This document shows positions 9,290 through 18,474 of a stretch of DNA of 32,730 nucleotides, piece after piece. The stretch is from Byssochlamys sp. IMV 00236 (taxonomy: Eukaryota; Ascomycota; Eurotiomycetes; Eurotiales; Thermoascaceae). Under the pieces are notes generated by a model. The model made no database searches. It was given only the letters and a program-made list of their open reading frames with translations, and was not told the origin of the DNA. Position numbers and translations under genes: made by a program. Where the stretch lies: NCBI GenBank assembly GCA_001931875.2, contig MSJH02000196.1:1-32730 (forward strand), in the 5' to 3' direction. The first letter of the stretch is position 1. The number at the start of each line of letters is the position of its first letter.

Positions 9290-11260
9290 TTACAACTCCA
9301 TGTGCCTAGTAAGAGGTATGTCTTTGATTTCTACCGGAGCATCCTCTTCTGCATCAGGATCAGTCCCATACACGGTCCTTGGCCACTCATCTTCATCGTC
9401 GTCGTCATCACCTGCGACGAGTTCTGTGCCATTCACAAACTGTGGTTCCGGTTCGTATACCTCGGGTAGCTCCGTAGGCTCATCATCCAAGTCCTCTTCA
9501 TCATCATCTAGTGTCGCTGTAGGATCATCTTCTTCATATTCCATCTCTTCATATTGAGACTCGAATAAGGGTTCTGTGGGTGTCACTACCCACTCTTCTT
9601 CCTCCACCTCTGCCTCTTCTTGTTTGACACTTACAGGGTGCATCTTTACAGCATATCTTCCACAGTCGAGCTGCCACTTGCCTAAAGATTCTGCGCGTTG
9701 ACACTCACCTAACGACCAGGTTTCGCCATATGTAATAGGTGCGTAGATCAAATATGTGTAAATAATCGCAGCGGTGATGACGATCAAAACCAGAGGCTTC
9801 GCTTTGACGGCCACCTTGCGAGTGACAAGGTCAATACCGACGCCCATGGTAAGAACAGCAAAATAAAGCGAAGGCATGTAGTGGTGCAGGAACAGCTGTC
9901 GTTTCATAAAGTAAAAGGGGAGGTAATGCATAGCCCATGCAGCAACAAAGAAACCGGCAGAGTTCTCATAAAACTGTCTTTGACCACCAAAATGATCATG
10001 GTAACCACGTTTATCACGTAGTTGGAAGAAAGTAGCAAGGATCAAGAAATTGAAAACGCTCACGGTTGATACCCAATAGATCAATGGGTTACCTAAAAGG
10101 ATGATCTGTCGTGTATCCTTTGACCAGAATGCAATACCCGATAACAGAACGGGCCATGCCGAGGGTCGTGATTCATAGGGATGAGTGTCAGTCAGATCCT
10201 TGTTCACGGTCCACATTTTCTTTTGTAAGTAAATAAATTTTTCAAAAAAGCCTGGACGAGGCTCAAGAACTCTAGGCACACTGTCAGGCACTATAAAAAG
10301 TAATACTCATGTTAGCCCTATATTTCAATATCTTTTTTCTAAGCTTACATAGATCATTTTCATGCTGATCAATCTTCCATAGCGTCTTTGGTTTTGTTCC
10401 TTCCACAATACAAGACACTTCCAATTGCTGAAATCCCCAATCGGGAAGTCTTTCCATATTAGAATAAAGTCGGCAACTTTGGTTCGGGTGATATAGGCGA
10501 AAAGAGACTTTTCTAGCTTCAAGTTTATCACCATCTTCAATTTCGATCTTCCAAAAGTCATTAGAATCACCTTCGAAATCAGGAAATCCATAGCCACTGA
10601 TGAACAAGACTGTTAGATTTATGAATTAATACAAAAATAAAACGTACCTGACTTCTTTATGATATGTTGTATCCGTAATGGGTGCAGCAACATCATGACT
10701 ATGTAGCTTACGTGGAGCTGTTTCTACATGCTCAAGACGAACGAGATCCCCATGGCGGACGTATTGGAGCCATGTCTTGTTATCGTTTGCCAAGACATCT
10801 GGGATTAATTCTTGCTCCGTCTCATTAGCCTTTAATATCCTCCACCAATTATTGTCGTCTCTGAAAGGATAAAGCGTGATCTGTTGCTGTTGCGATCCTT
10901 CGGGGTAATACGATTTATGTGAGTGGAGGTATCCATTGACACTTTCCAAATGACGTATTGTGATTAATGATCCATATACAATGGCTTTTGAAATAATAAG
11001 TGTGTGATTAGATTGAGATAGGATAAACTACTTACGGGCGGGCTCTTCTACAGGATCAATTCCTTTCAACTCGTTTTGAAATTCAACTGTCATAAACGTG
11101 TCACCGGGGCCAGGCTGTGTCAAGACAGCAAAGTGAATGTAGAAACAGGAAATATATAGGATGATTGGAAGAATAAATAAGCCGATGAATCGAAATATAA
11201 AATGTGCTGTAAATTGAGACTATGTCACGGTTATCATTTACATGCTCTCAGATGCTTGTC

Positions 11261-11308
<48 letters not shown>

Positions 11309-12285
11309 TTTGTCACTTGAAGATTACCCCAGATATACCAAAGCTGTTTGATGGTTGATAAGCCAACAGTTGCCATGGTAAATAAACCAACCCATTTACT
11401 AGTAAAGCTGCAGCCTATGCCTACGCCTGTCAGTAGCAACCATTGCCACCATTCCCTTTTAAACGCCCTTTACGAGAGGTTAATGCACACACAAACTATA
11501 TGATCTTTTCATAACCTGCCTTGATTGATAGAATTTAGTATATGCAAAAATGGTGAAAGCTGTAAAGAACAACAGATATGAATCCAGTAAAATCAATCTA
11601 TTGTTGGCAACCAATCCGTTCTCTTGGTAAAATTAATGAGTTATTTGATATACCAATATTTACTTTACTTACCAAAACAGACGGCGATGGCAGCAGCAAT
11701 AGCAGCCATATTAGAATGCCCGCATCCTCTGATAGTTAAATAAGCAAGAGGTATAACCAATGCTCCAAACAAGGCACCAAAAGCACGCATCTGTACAAAT
11801 GGCACAGTATCCGGATATTCCCTACAAATAATCAGTTTGAGCATTACTTTTCCCCTTATTTTTTTTTGTCTGGGGGCTATATTACATTCCAATTTCTTCA
11901 AATTCAAAGGATCCATTAAACCCACATATCCAAGCAATAAATGTGATCAATAACTTTGCCAACTATATCAACTTTACTGTTTAGTCATGCATCCATGTAT
12001 ATATATATATATATACTAATGACCATATGCTGAACTTACGGGTGGATGAACATCAAAGAAATAGCTTTGTTTGATATAATATGCAGCATATTTACCAAAG
12101 TGGACTTCATCAAACCTGCATATCCATTGTCAAGTAAATACAAATTAAATGATTCTATCTATTTACACAACTTGAGAAGGAAAAGATATATTCTTGAATC
12201 GAACAGGAATAGCCAATATGAACAATACGAGTGCTATCCACTTGTCATAGGGATTAGACCTAGATCTAATCTCACTCGATGCCAT
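9290..12285 (-). CDS. Dolichyl-phosphate-mannose protein O-mannosyltransferase (GT39, PMT1/PMT4-like)
   Basis: Ten exons (12285-12167, 12115-12040, 11962-11886, 11821-11673, 11622-11520, 11467-11308, 11219-11036, 10984-10648, 10596-10349, 10290-9290) give 817 residues. The enzyme transfers mannose from dolichyl-phosphate-mannose to Ser/Thr in the ER lumen. The catalytic DE lies in [16 protein letters not shown] (42-43). Then come [61 protein letters not shown], and GPGDTFM in loop 5. MIR repeats span about 291-500 ([48 protein letters not shown]-type block). The C-terminal TM region has [17 protein letters not shown] and [14 protein letters not shown]. Two oddities: an Asp/Glu-rich tail of about 110 residues ending HMEL, a KDEL-like ER signal, and intron 5, which needs a GC donor to keep frame. 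VFDEVHFG favours PMT1/PMT4 over PMT2, but the subfamily is unsettled. Confidence 0.92.
11262..11305. repeat. Poly-T tract (poly-A on the gene strand) inside a PMT intron
   Basis: A run of about 44 T on the plus strand sits directly after the 5' splice site of PMT intron 6 on the minus strand (donor GTAAAAAA). It is likely a slippage-prone homopolymer. Exact length is unreliable from one assembly. Confidence 0.9.
11998..12015. repeat. (TA)n microsatellite
   Basis: Alternating TA of about nine units inside PMT intron 2. Simple repeat without evident function. Confidence 0.85.
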
Positions 12286-12461
12286 TTCACGCAATGAAAA
12301 AGAGAAAGAAAAAAAAAAAAAAAAAGAAAAGAGGCAAGCTACAGTCTGCTTTTATTTCATGTTACACTATTTTTCCACAGACAATTGGCCAAGTCAAAAA
12401 AGGCAACAAGGGATGCTGTCAAGTAGAGTGCTCTTCATTCTCTTTTTTTTCGTTGCCTAAA

Positions 12462-14047
12462 TTAGCATTCAATTGTTTTTCGCATAGTGTCCAGTAAAAT
12501 ATCAGCATGATGTCTTTGAAAGGTCAACATAGGTCTCAATCGCACCGTCTTTTCACCACATCCACCCATATTAACACCTCGCTGTCTCATCTCTGTCAGA
12601 AAAGCATCTCTGCCGTCCATATCAAATGCTATAAACGATCCCTGACCGCGCACATTTTCAACTTTGGGAATTTTCTTGAGATGGTCCTGTAAGTATTGAC
12701 CTACTTCCTTGACGTTATCTAGCAGATTGTTGTTCTTTATTTCCTGAACAATTTTAGCGGCTTGCATCGCACGGACAGGATCCCCCATCCATGTGTTATA
12801 CAGTCTATAAGGTTGGCCTGGACGAAGACGTGGGTGCATGTAGAAACCGGCTGCTTGAAACTTTTTGGAAAATGTGACAATATCAGGAGGCGTAGGTAAA
12901 TGCCATGCCTCATGGGCCCAGAATGTGCCTGTGGCTCCCACGCCGGTTTGAACCTCGTCTACAATAAAGAGAGCATCATGTTTCTTGCAAAGAGCCTGCA
13001 GTTGTCTGAAAAATTCAGGAGAAGCTAAGGATCTACAAGTCAGTTTGTGCTTCTTTCTCTTTTTTATGTAGGACCCTACCATGATTATCGCCACCTTCGG
13101 ACTGAACAGGCTCTATTATGACACCAGCCACCTTTCCTTCACCCATTATCGTGTCAGCTACTTCCAATGCCTCTTTTTCAACCCGCCTATTATACTCCTC
13201 ATGCTCGTCCAAGGGATACTTTAGCTTTGGAAAAGGCGCCTTGGGCCAATTGAATGCAGGAATATCAACTTTATGGATAGCCTTGCTTGCAGTAGTAGAC
13301 AAGGAACCCAAGAGACGACCATGAAATGCTTGCTGGAAACTCAGGATGACCATATCATCAGGAGAGCCAGGTGCTTGATTCTTCATGCATGATTCCAACT
13401 CCTGCACGCTAAAATCAGCTTGACCTCTTTTCTTTGCTGCCTTATACATGAATGCTGTCTTGAACGCATTTTCATTTGCACACGACCCACACATGACTGT
13501 AAACACGTTCGACATACCCTTTGGAGCAACCGAGATGAAAGCGCTTTTAACCGAATCGATCCAATCGACATTTGGACTGACACCTAAAGCTGGTCTAAAC
13601 ACGCAAATCATTAGTTCATGCAGAACATTAAGGAGGGGTAATTAGCATCTTACCTGTTTGCAATAGCAGTTTGGAATTGAGGCTCCTGAGACAGTTCAAG
13701 GAATGTGGGATGGTTATAACCAAGAGGGATTGAAGCGATCTGGGCAAACACGTCAAGCAACACATTTCCATCAGCATCTGCAATATAGTTTCCCTTTGAC
13801 TTTGCGTAATCTAAAAAATATTATAAACACTATAACTTTTTATGTATAACTGTCTACCTGCTATAAAGAAGATAGATCGCGTGTCTTGATATTGATTCAA
13901 TTGAGACATGATCTCTTTTGATCTTGGACCAGGAATAGATGTTTTGATCGTAGGCTGACTTGGTTCATCAGGAAAGTAACGAGTCGTGGTAGCGAGATAT
14001 CGAACGCGCTTTTTGAGACAAGCTGAGGCAGAACGTAATGTAAGCAT
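12462..14047 (-). CDS. UGA1: 4-aminobutyrate aminotransferase (GABA transaminase), probably mitochondrial
   Basis: Four exons (14047-13858, 13810-13654, 13594-13080, 13024-12462) give 474 residues, the usual length. This class-III PLP aminotransferase converts GABA and 2-oxoglutarate to succinate semialdehyde and glutamate. Seen: SIPGPRSKE; FAQIASIPLGYNHP; VMCGSCANENAFKTAF with C151/C154 in the position that binds a [2Fe-2S] cluster in the pig enzyme; SFQQAFHGR; GVIIEPVQSEGGDNH; FIVDEVQTGVGATG; and the Schiff-base lysine in TFSKKFQAAGF (SKK 340-342). The C-terminal substrate loop includes RLRPMLTF. The first 25 residues (MLTLRSASACLKKRVRYLAT) are Arg/Ser/Leu-rich without acids, like a mitochondrial presequence; yeast Uga1 is cytosolic. 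The exon 4 acceptor must be CCTTAG (13025-13026), because the nearer AG puts a stop in frame. Confidence 0.94.
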
Positions 14048-14160
14048 GTATATAAAACAAAAAAAGGGGAGAAAATAGAAGCAAAAGAAAATATGGGTAT
14101 TTATATATCAACCGTATAATCTACGTGGGAACAGTTTCCTTATACTGCAATTTTGTTTGT

Positions 14161-14172
14161 CATGTTGACATA
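14161..14172 (+). repeat. 12-bp direct repeat, left copy (candidate target-site duplication)
   Basis: CATGTTGACATA stands just outside the left end of the Fanzor element. The identical word in the same orientation stands at the right end (18094-18105), where its first C overlaps the last base of the inverted repeat. A perfect 12-bp match at both boundaries is best explained as a target-site duplication of 11-12 bp. Confidence 0.75.
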
Positions 14173-14379
14173 CAGTGGAGCTGGGAAATATTGATTAATA
14201 TAGAAATTTGAATGGTGATTATAAAAAAATAATTTAGGCCATACTCAAAAAAGTATTGGTGGAAGACCAAAAAACAATTGGCTCACCAATATTTTCAAGT
14301 AAGCTCAAAGCAATATTTACCTGCATAAAATAGCGAAAGCGATAACTAACGCGGATAATTATATTGTTTGTTGTTATTA
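14173..14379 (-). ncRNA. Predicted Fanzor guide RNA (fRNA/omega-RNA) scaffold region
   Basis: Inference. In characterised Fanzor and TnpB systems the guide RNA comes from the 3' end of the nuclease gene and runs through the element boundary, so the guide copies flanking host DNA. Here that places the scaffold between the Fanzor stop (14380) and the left end (14173), including the inverted repeat. The guide would then read outward on the minus strand from 14172 (TATGTCAACATGACAAACAA). Nothing in the sequence proves expression, and a scaffold fold was not computed. Confidence 0.4.
14183..14268 (+). repeat. Left terminal inverted repeat of Fanzor element
   Basis: Begins GGGAAATATTGATTAATA and ends TATTGGTGGAAGACC. 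It matches the reverse complement of 18009-18094 over 86 bases with five substitutions, the first 31 bases being identical. It lies 3' of the Fanzor gene, so it would be part of any guide-RNA scaffold transcribed from this side. Confidence 0.88.
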
Positions 14380-17162
14380 TTATCGTGAGAACAAAACAGG
14401 TCTCTTCCCGTTATTTCGAAGACTTGTCAATATCTTTCTGAAGTTAAGTGTTGCCACTAGATCTCGGTTCCATAACCTTCTTTTATCATTGTGTTCGTTC
14501 AGGCAACGTAAATTTTCACAACTACAAACAAATTTGTTATGTTATTACTACTTGACTAGGTTTTCAATTTAGTATTACATACCGGAGCAAACCATGACAC
14601 AAGACAGTAGGCATTTTTTCGCGTTTGTGTGGCCTTGGATTACGAATGGTCTTGAATTTTTCTAGACTTTTTTCGCAAACTGGACAAAAGCTGGAAGTAC
14701 GAAACTCATCGATCAAATAAACCTTGAAGGCATTCTTTTGTAGCATCTTTAAAAGCCCCTTGTTTCTTATTGGTTCCTGGTACTTGACATTGGGGGCAGA
14801 CCAATTTCCAACGATCAATATGGAGTCTTGCCCAAATTTTTGCTTGAGTTTTTTTACCAAAGCCAGGTCATCTTGGTCATAGAATACCTTTGACGAAAAC
14901 TTCATCTTTCGAAACGGTAAAACTTGCAATTGTCCTAACAGCTCACTTGCTTGTTGTTTCAAGTCCTCTTGTTCGCCTCTAGATAGTACCGTTATAATGC
15001 GAAGTAGTTTAGTTTTGTCACTTTGACTTAGTCGTACTGATAAGTGCTTCTGCTGTAAAATAAGTTCCAGGTAACCAGCGTAAATAACAAGCCTAGTAGT
15101 TTCATTGGGTTCCCTTTCGGGTTGAGGAAAATACCCTCGAATTCTTGTGACGAATAAGCTTCCAAAGTACAGATCAGCTTTGTTTTTGACTTGGAATTCG
15201 AAATAACGATTGTGAAAATAGGTTTGCTTTGTTTGCCGAGTTTCGTTCCCGTAATATGGACCAAGCACTTTTTCCGCCAAAGCTCTTGCCTTGATATACT
15301 CTTCGTATTTTTCTAAATTGACGGTAAACGATTTGGTCTTTGATAAATTTTCTTCTGACGATTGGACAGAAGCAGGCTTGGTTTTTTTGTTAAGAATTCT
15401 GTAATGTCTTGCAAGCTTTGTTCTTGTCGGCTTTGTATATGTAGCGACCTGATTTCTCTTTGAGGTGCTAGTTTCCTTCATCATGTAAAGCAAATCTCTT
15501 CTACCTGGGTCTATTAGAACGCATTTGCCCTGGGTTTTCGCCAGCTCTGCAGGTGTCAAACTTTCAATATAATTTGGAGTATCATCGTCTGGCCCGTCAT
15601 TCTTGTTCTTTGCATTCTTCTTGGTCTTTGTCTTGTTTTCGGTCTTTGGGAGTGCTATCTTCCTGTTTGTAGCAGTATTTTGTTTAATGACTGACATACC
15701 AATACCATCACTTTCAATTGTTCCTTGGAATTTTAACGACTTGTTTTCATCCTGATCTTTAAAGGCCTTCTTGTTCAGATTCACTACCTCCCTCCAGATT
15801 TGAGATTTGTTTTCCGTCTTGAGTTCTGTCTTATTCTTTAAGATATGGTGGTTGACAATCTTTGAATCTAAGGTCATATAGCAAGGGATAAAAGTGGTTC
15901 GCAATGGAAAGCAGACAAATTGATGCAACTTCTCTGAAACAAACAGTTCGGATATCTTCATAAAAGCTTTGTAATGAAATTCTGGATTCGCTTTCACGTC
16001 ATAATATATGGAATCCTTCTTGAAATCGTAAGTATCTGGGTAACATTGTAAGATAGCTTTGATTTTTGCTTTTGTATAATCGCTCAAGATTTCCGTTTCT
16101 GGCATCACTTTCTTCTCAACAGCACTTTTGACTTGATTACATGGGTCGTACACTTTTTTTCGCAATATTTTACTGATGGCTTCTTTACTTGACTTCTTCT
16201 TCTTTAGCTCTTCACTCAAATCTTCAGCTAGCTTCTTTTTCTCACAAAGCTTGTTTAGAATCGTCCTTAATCTGTTACCAAAATGGGCTTTGATATTGTT
16301 AAAGTAGGCAGTTTGTATCTTTGTACATTCATATAAGGCTATCTGTTGAGCATACAACAGACTAATAGGTGTATAATTTGCACTTTTACAATATGATTCT
16401 TTATGTTGTGAAATTATCATTCTGTAATTTGACGTTTTATCTTGAAGCTTTCCAGGTTGACTTTTTCTAGCAATCAGGCTCAAAAAAACCTCCACGAAAA
16501 AATCCTTTCTGATATATTTGTCCAATTCAAATTTAAGATCTTTTTTCAACTCTTGTAGAAATATGTACTTGGAGAAAGTGAATGTGTGGGTCACTATCGT
16601 GTTGGTAGCATCAACTAGTTCGTACAAAGCTCTTCTGTAAATTGGATTCCATACCGATTTCACAGTTGCTTTTACTGTAACCACCCTCTTTGTTGTTTCA
16701 TTTTTTTCGAGGGAAGAAGAGCCAGACACACCAGCAAAGGAGGAACCAGACACACCAGCAAAGGAGGAACCAGACACATCAGCAGAGGAAGAGCCAGATA
16801 CACCAGCAAAGGAAGAGCCAGACACACCAGCAGAGGTACCTTTAAGCCGCTTTAGAGCTTCTTTATGTGGACTATTCTCTCTACCTATTATGAATATAAC
16901 GCATTAAACAAGCTGCTTTACAGTGTCAAGTTCGCCAATCTGACTTACTTCTTCTTTTTCTAAACTTGATAGCTGGCTGAAAGTCGTCATCAGAGTTGTC
17001 GTCAACATATGGTTCTATTTTGTGTTCATTGGAATCTTGAGCCATTGAATCATATATAGATATATAGCACCTACAGTCCTTACCTTTAGCAGTCTCTTGG
17101 TCTTGTTTTGAAGAGTTTGAAGAGTCTCTTTGTTTCCCTTTATTTTTCTTGGTAGATTTCAT
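14380..17162 (-). CDS. Fanzor RNA-guided nuclease (eukaryotic TnpB homologue), spliced
   Basis: Exons 17162-16949, 16884-14583 and 14521-14380 give 885 residues. Known Fanzors cut DNA using a guide RNA from their own element. The N-terminus (1-140) is disordered and basic (KSTKKNKGKQR, KFRKRR, candidate NLS) and contains five 8-residue GVSGSSFA-type repeats. A helical recognition region follows (YFNNIKAHFGNRLR). RuvC-I is at LIDPGRRDL (D530). The RuvC-II site reads IVGNWSAPN, lacking the canonical glutamate, with the relocated glutamate of Fanzors at DEFRTSSFC (E798). The zinc ribbon has C805/C808 (CPVC), C834 and, from exon 3, C840/C845 (CHGLLRCENLRC). RuvC-III is LWNRDLVATLNF (D859). Without intron 14582-14522 (61 bp) the frame ends at VILN and loses D859. 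Intron 16948-16885 (64 bp) links exon 1. A third, stopless 48-bp intron (17083-17036) is possible and would shorten the protein to 869. All expected catalytic positions are present, so it looks intact. Confidence 0.9.
16709..16828 (-). repeat. 24-bp minisatellite coding GVSGSSFA repeats in Fanzor
   Basis: Five tandem 24-base units, each coding an eight-residue variant of GVSGSS(F/S)A, differ by a few substitutions and lie between the basic N-terminus and the folded part of the Fanzor. It likely forms a flexible, Ser/Gly-rich linker and may vary in copy number between strains. Confidence 0.85.
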
Positions 17163-18008
17163 GAGTAATTTAAGTGTAAATTAAGTGGATAAAGAGGGAA
17201 AAAAGATTGAAAAAAAATAAAAATACAAACCAGTTGATAACAGTTTTATTTTGACAACTTTATTCTGACTGTGCCCAAGCAAAATCTCTGTGTACTTGCA
17301 TTTAAATGATTCAGTGTTTTCCACTTTATCTGTCATTGCTCCGGTATGATTAATTCTTTGCTAATATATCAATTTTAAATAAACTTCTGTCGCCCTTTCA
17401 GTGGTACGATACATGATCTTAGAAGATTGGTCAATTCAATTTATCGGATCTGTGTGTTTAAATCGAGTATGCATTGAATCGCACAACTGCTATTAATCTC
17501 TCTTCTATATATACTCTCTAGTAGAAAAGCCAGAGAATGTGTATAACAGTTGTGATTTTATGCATATTAATTCTCTGATACATATACTCTATGATCAGCA
17601 AAGCTAATTGATTTACTGTAACTCTTTTTCATTTGACACCCCTTTTTCGAAATCAACATAGTTCTGTGCAATATCAATTATAAACACTCAATGTACAAAC
17701 AAAACATGATTGGTTCATGAAATGAAGGATTCAGGCCTACCCTTTGATAAAGACCGTGTCCTGAGAAGAGGCTACAGATCGATGTATTCCCCTTCATACT
17801 TACTAAAGAAATAAACATAATTAAGAATTTCTAGGCTCTTGTAAGAAGGAGGATAAAGCTTGAGAATCTGATGGCTGAAAAACAATTATTCGAGAGAATC
17901 GCTGATGCTTGCCACAATATACTTGTTGAAGATCTTCCTCGATTTTGTAGCCACTTTTACTTGTCAGAAGCTCTCAAACAAACTTTTAAAAATAACCAAT
18001 CAAATTTC
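17163..18008. other. Non-coding 5' part of Fanzor element
   Basis: About 850 bases between the Fanzor start codon and the right inverted repeat, presumably promoter and 5' untranslated region on the minus strand. No transposase or second ORF could be seen on either strand. Confidence 0.6.
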
Positions 18009-18094
18009 GGCCTTCCACCAATACTTTTTTGAGTAAGGCCCAAATTATTTTTTTATGATCATCATTCAAATTTCTATATTAATCAATATTTCCC
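18009..18094 (-). repeat. Right terminal inverted repeat of Fanzor element
   Basis: Read on the minus strand from 18094 it starts GGGAAATATTGATTAATA and matches the left repeat over 86 bases with five differences. It abuts the right copy of the 12-bp direct repeat directly, without the extra 10 bases present on the left. Confidence 0.88.
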
Positions 18095-18105
18095 ATGTTG
18101 ACATA
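18094..18105 (+). repeat. 12-bp direct repeat, right copy
   Basis: CATGTTGACATA, identical and co-oriented with 14161-14172. The first C is shared with the terminal inverted repeat, so the duplication is 11 or 12 bp. By analogy with TnpB/Fanzor, any target-adjacent motif would lie at this (gene 5') side. Confidence 0.75.
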
Positions 18106-18474
18106 TCATCAAATAGTGTGTGGTAAAATTTATCAATCGTTAAAGATAAGATTTTTAACCTAAATTGGAACAGGCAGAGGTTATTTTTGAGTAACGTGAA
18201 ATTAAGGATACTTTCGCAAATTCCCGTCTTTTAAGACCCTCTTCTATCGATAACAAGTATTAAAGGTCACTGATTGCATAACTCTCAAGGACGAATACAT
18301 AACCCATAAAAAGGAGCTACTGAAGATTGTGACTTGGCTGTATCAAAAAGAAAAGCCCTCGCAAAAAGGAGGAAGCGGGTCAAACATGAGAAATAAGACA
18401 AGAAGCATTTACAGTCATTACTTCTAACAAACCATAATGTAAATCATTTGTTATTTCAAAGTTTAATAGAGCTT
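18106..18474. other. Spacer between Fanzor element and coiled-coil gene
   Basis: About 370 bases without a recognised gene. A 45-codon plus-strand frame near 18289-18426 (DEYITHKKELLKIVTWLYQ) is open, has no start of its own and matches nothing I know. Confidence 0.4.

Larger units (their letters stand above)
14173..18094 (-). mobile_element. Fanzor-carrying transposon with 86-bp terminal inverted repeats
   Basis: The element is about 3.9 kb, bounded by 86-bp inverted repeats (14183-14268 and 18009-18094; 5 mismatches, about 94% identity) and by a 12-bp direct repeat. The only gene seen inside is the minus-strand Fanzor (14380-17162). No transposase or recombinase was found between the repeats, so it looks non-autonomous and would depend on enzymes supplied in trans. 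Fanzors are known passengers of several eukaryotic DNA-transposon types. The left end carries 10 extra bases (14173-14182, CAGTGGAGCT) that the right end lacks. High similarity of the two repeats and an intact gene suggest a fairly young insertion. The transposon superfamily is not established. Confidence 0.8.

Noticed and set aside
9300..9557. Ser-rich 85-residue plus-strand ORF
   Set aside because: It is the antisense of the acidic PMT tail; GAA/GAT-rich codons read as Ser/Thr codons on the other strand.
12279..12497. Lys-rich plus-strand ORF
   Set aside because: Made by a poly-A tract between two minus-strand genes; no protein-like sequence beyond it.
13025..13034. First AG (CTACAAG-side acceptor, 13033-13034) for GABA transaminase exon 4
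   Set aside because: Gives an in-frame TAG two codons later; the next AG at 13025-13026 gives GGDNHASPEFF in frame.
14564..16825. Fanzor taken as a complete 753-residue single-exon protein ending VILN
   Set aside because: It starts at a GTG in the middle of a repeat, lacks RuvC-III and two zinc-ribbon cysteines, and good introns at both ends restore a full protein.
14161..18105. Calling the Fanzor element Tc1/mariner or hAT from the CAGTGG start
   Set aside because: The 11-12 bp direct repeat and lack of a transposase do not fit either family's target duplication, and CAGTGG is on one end only.
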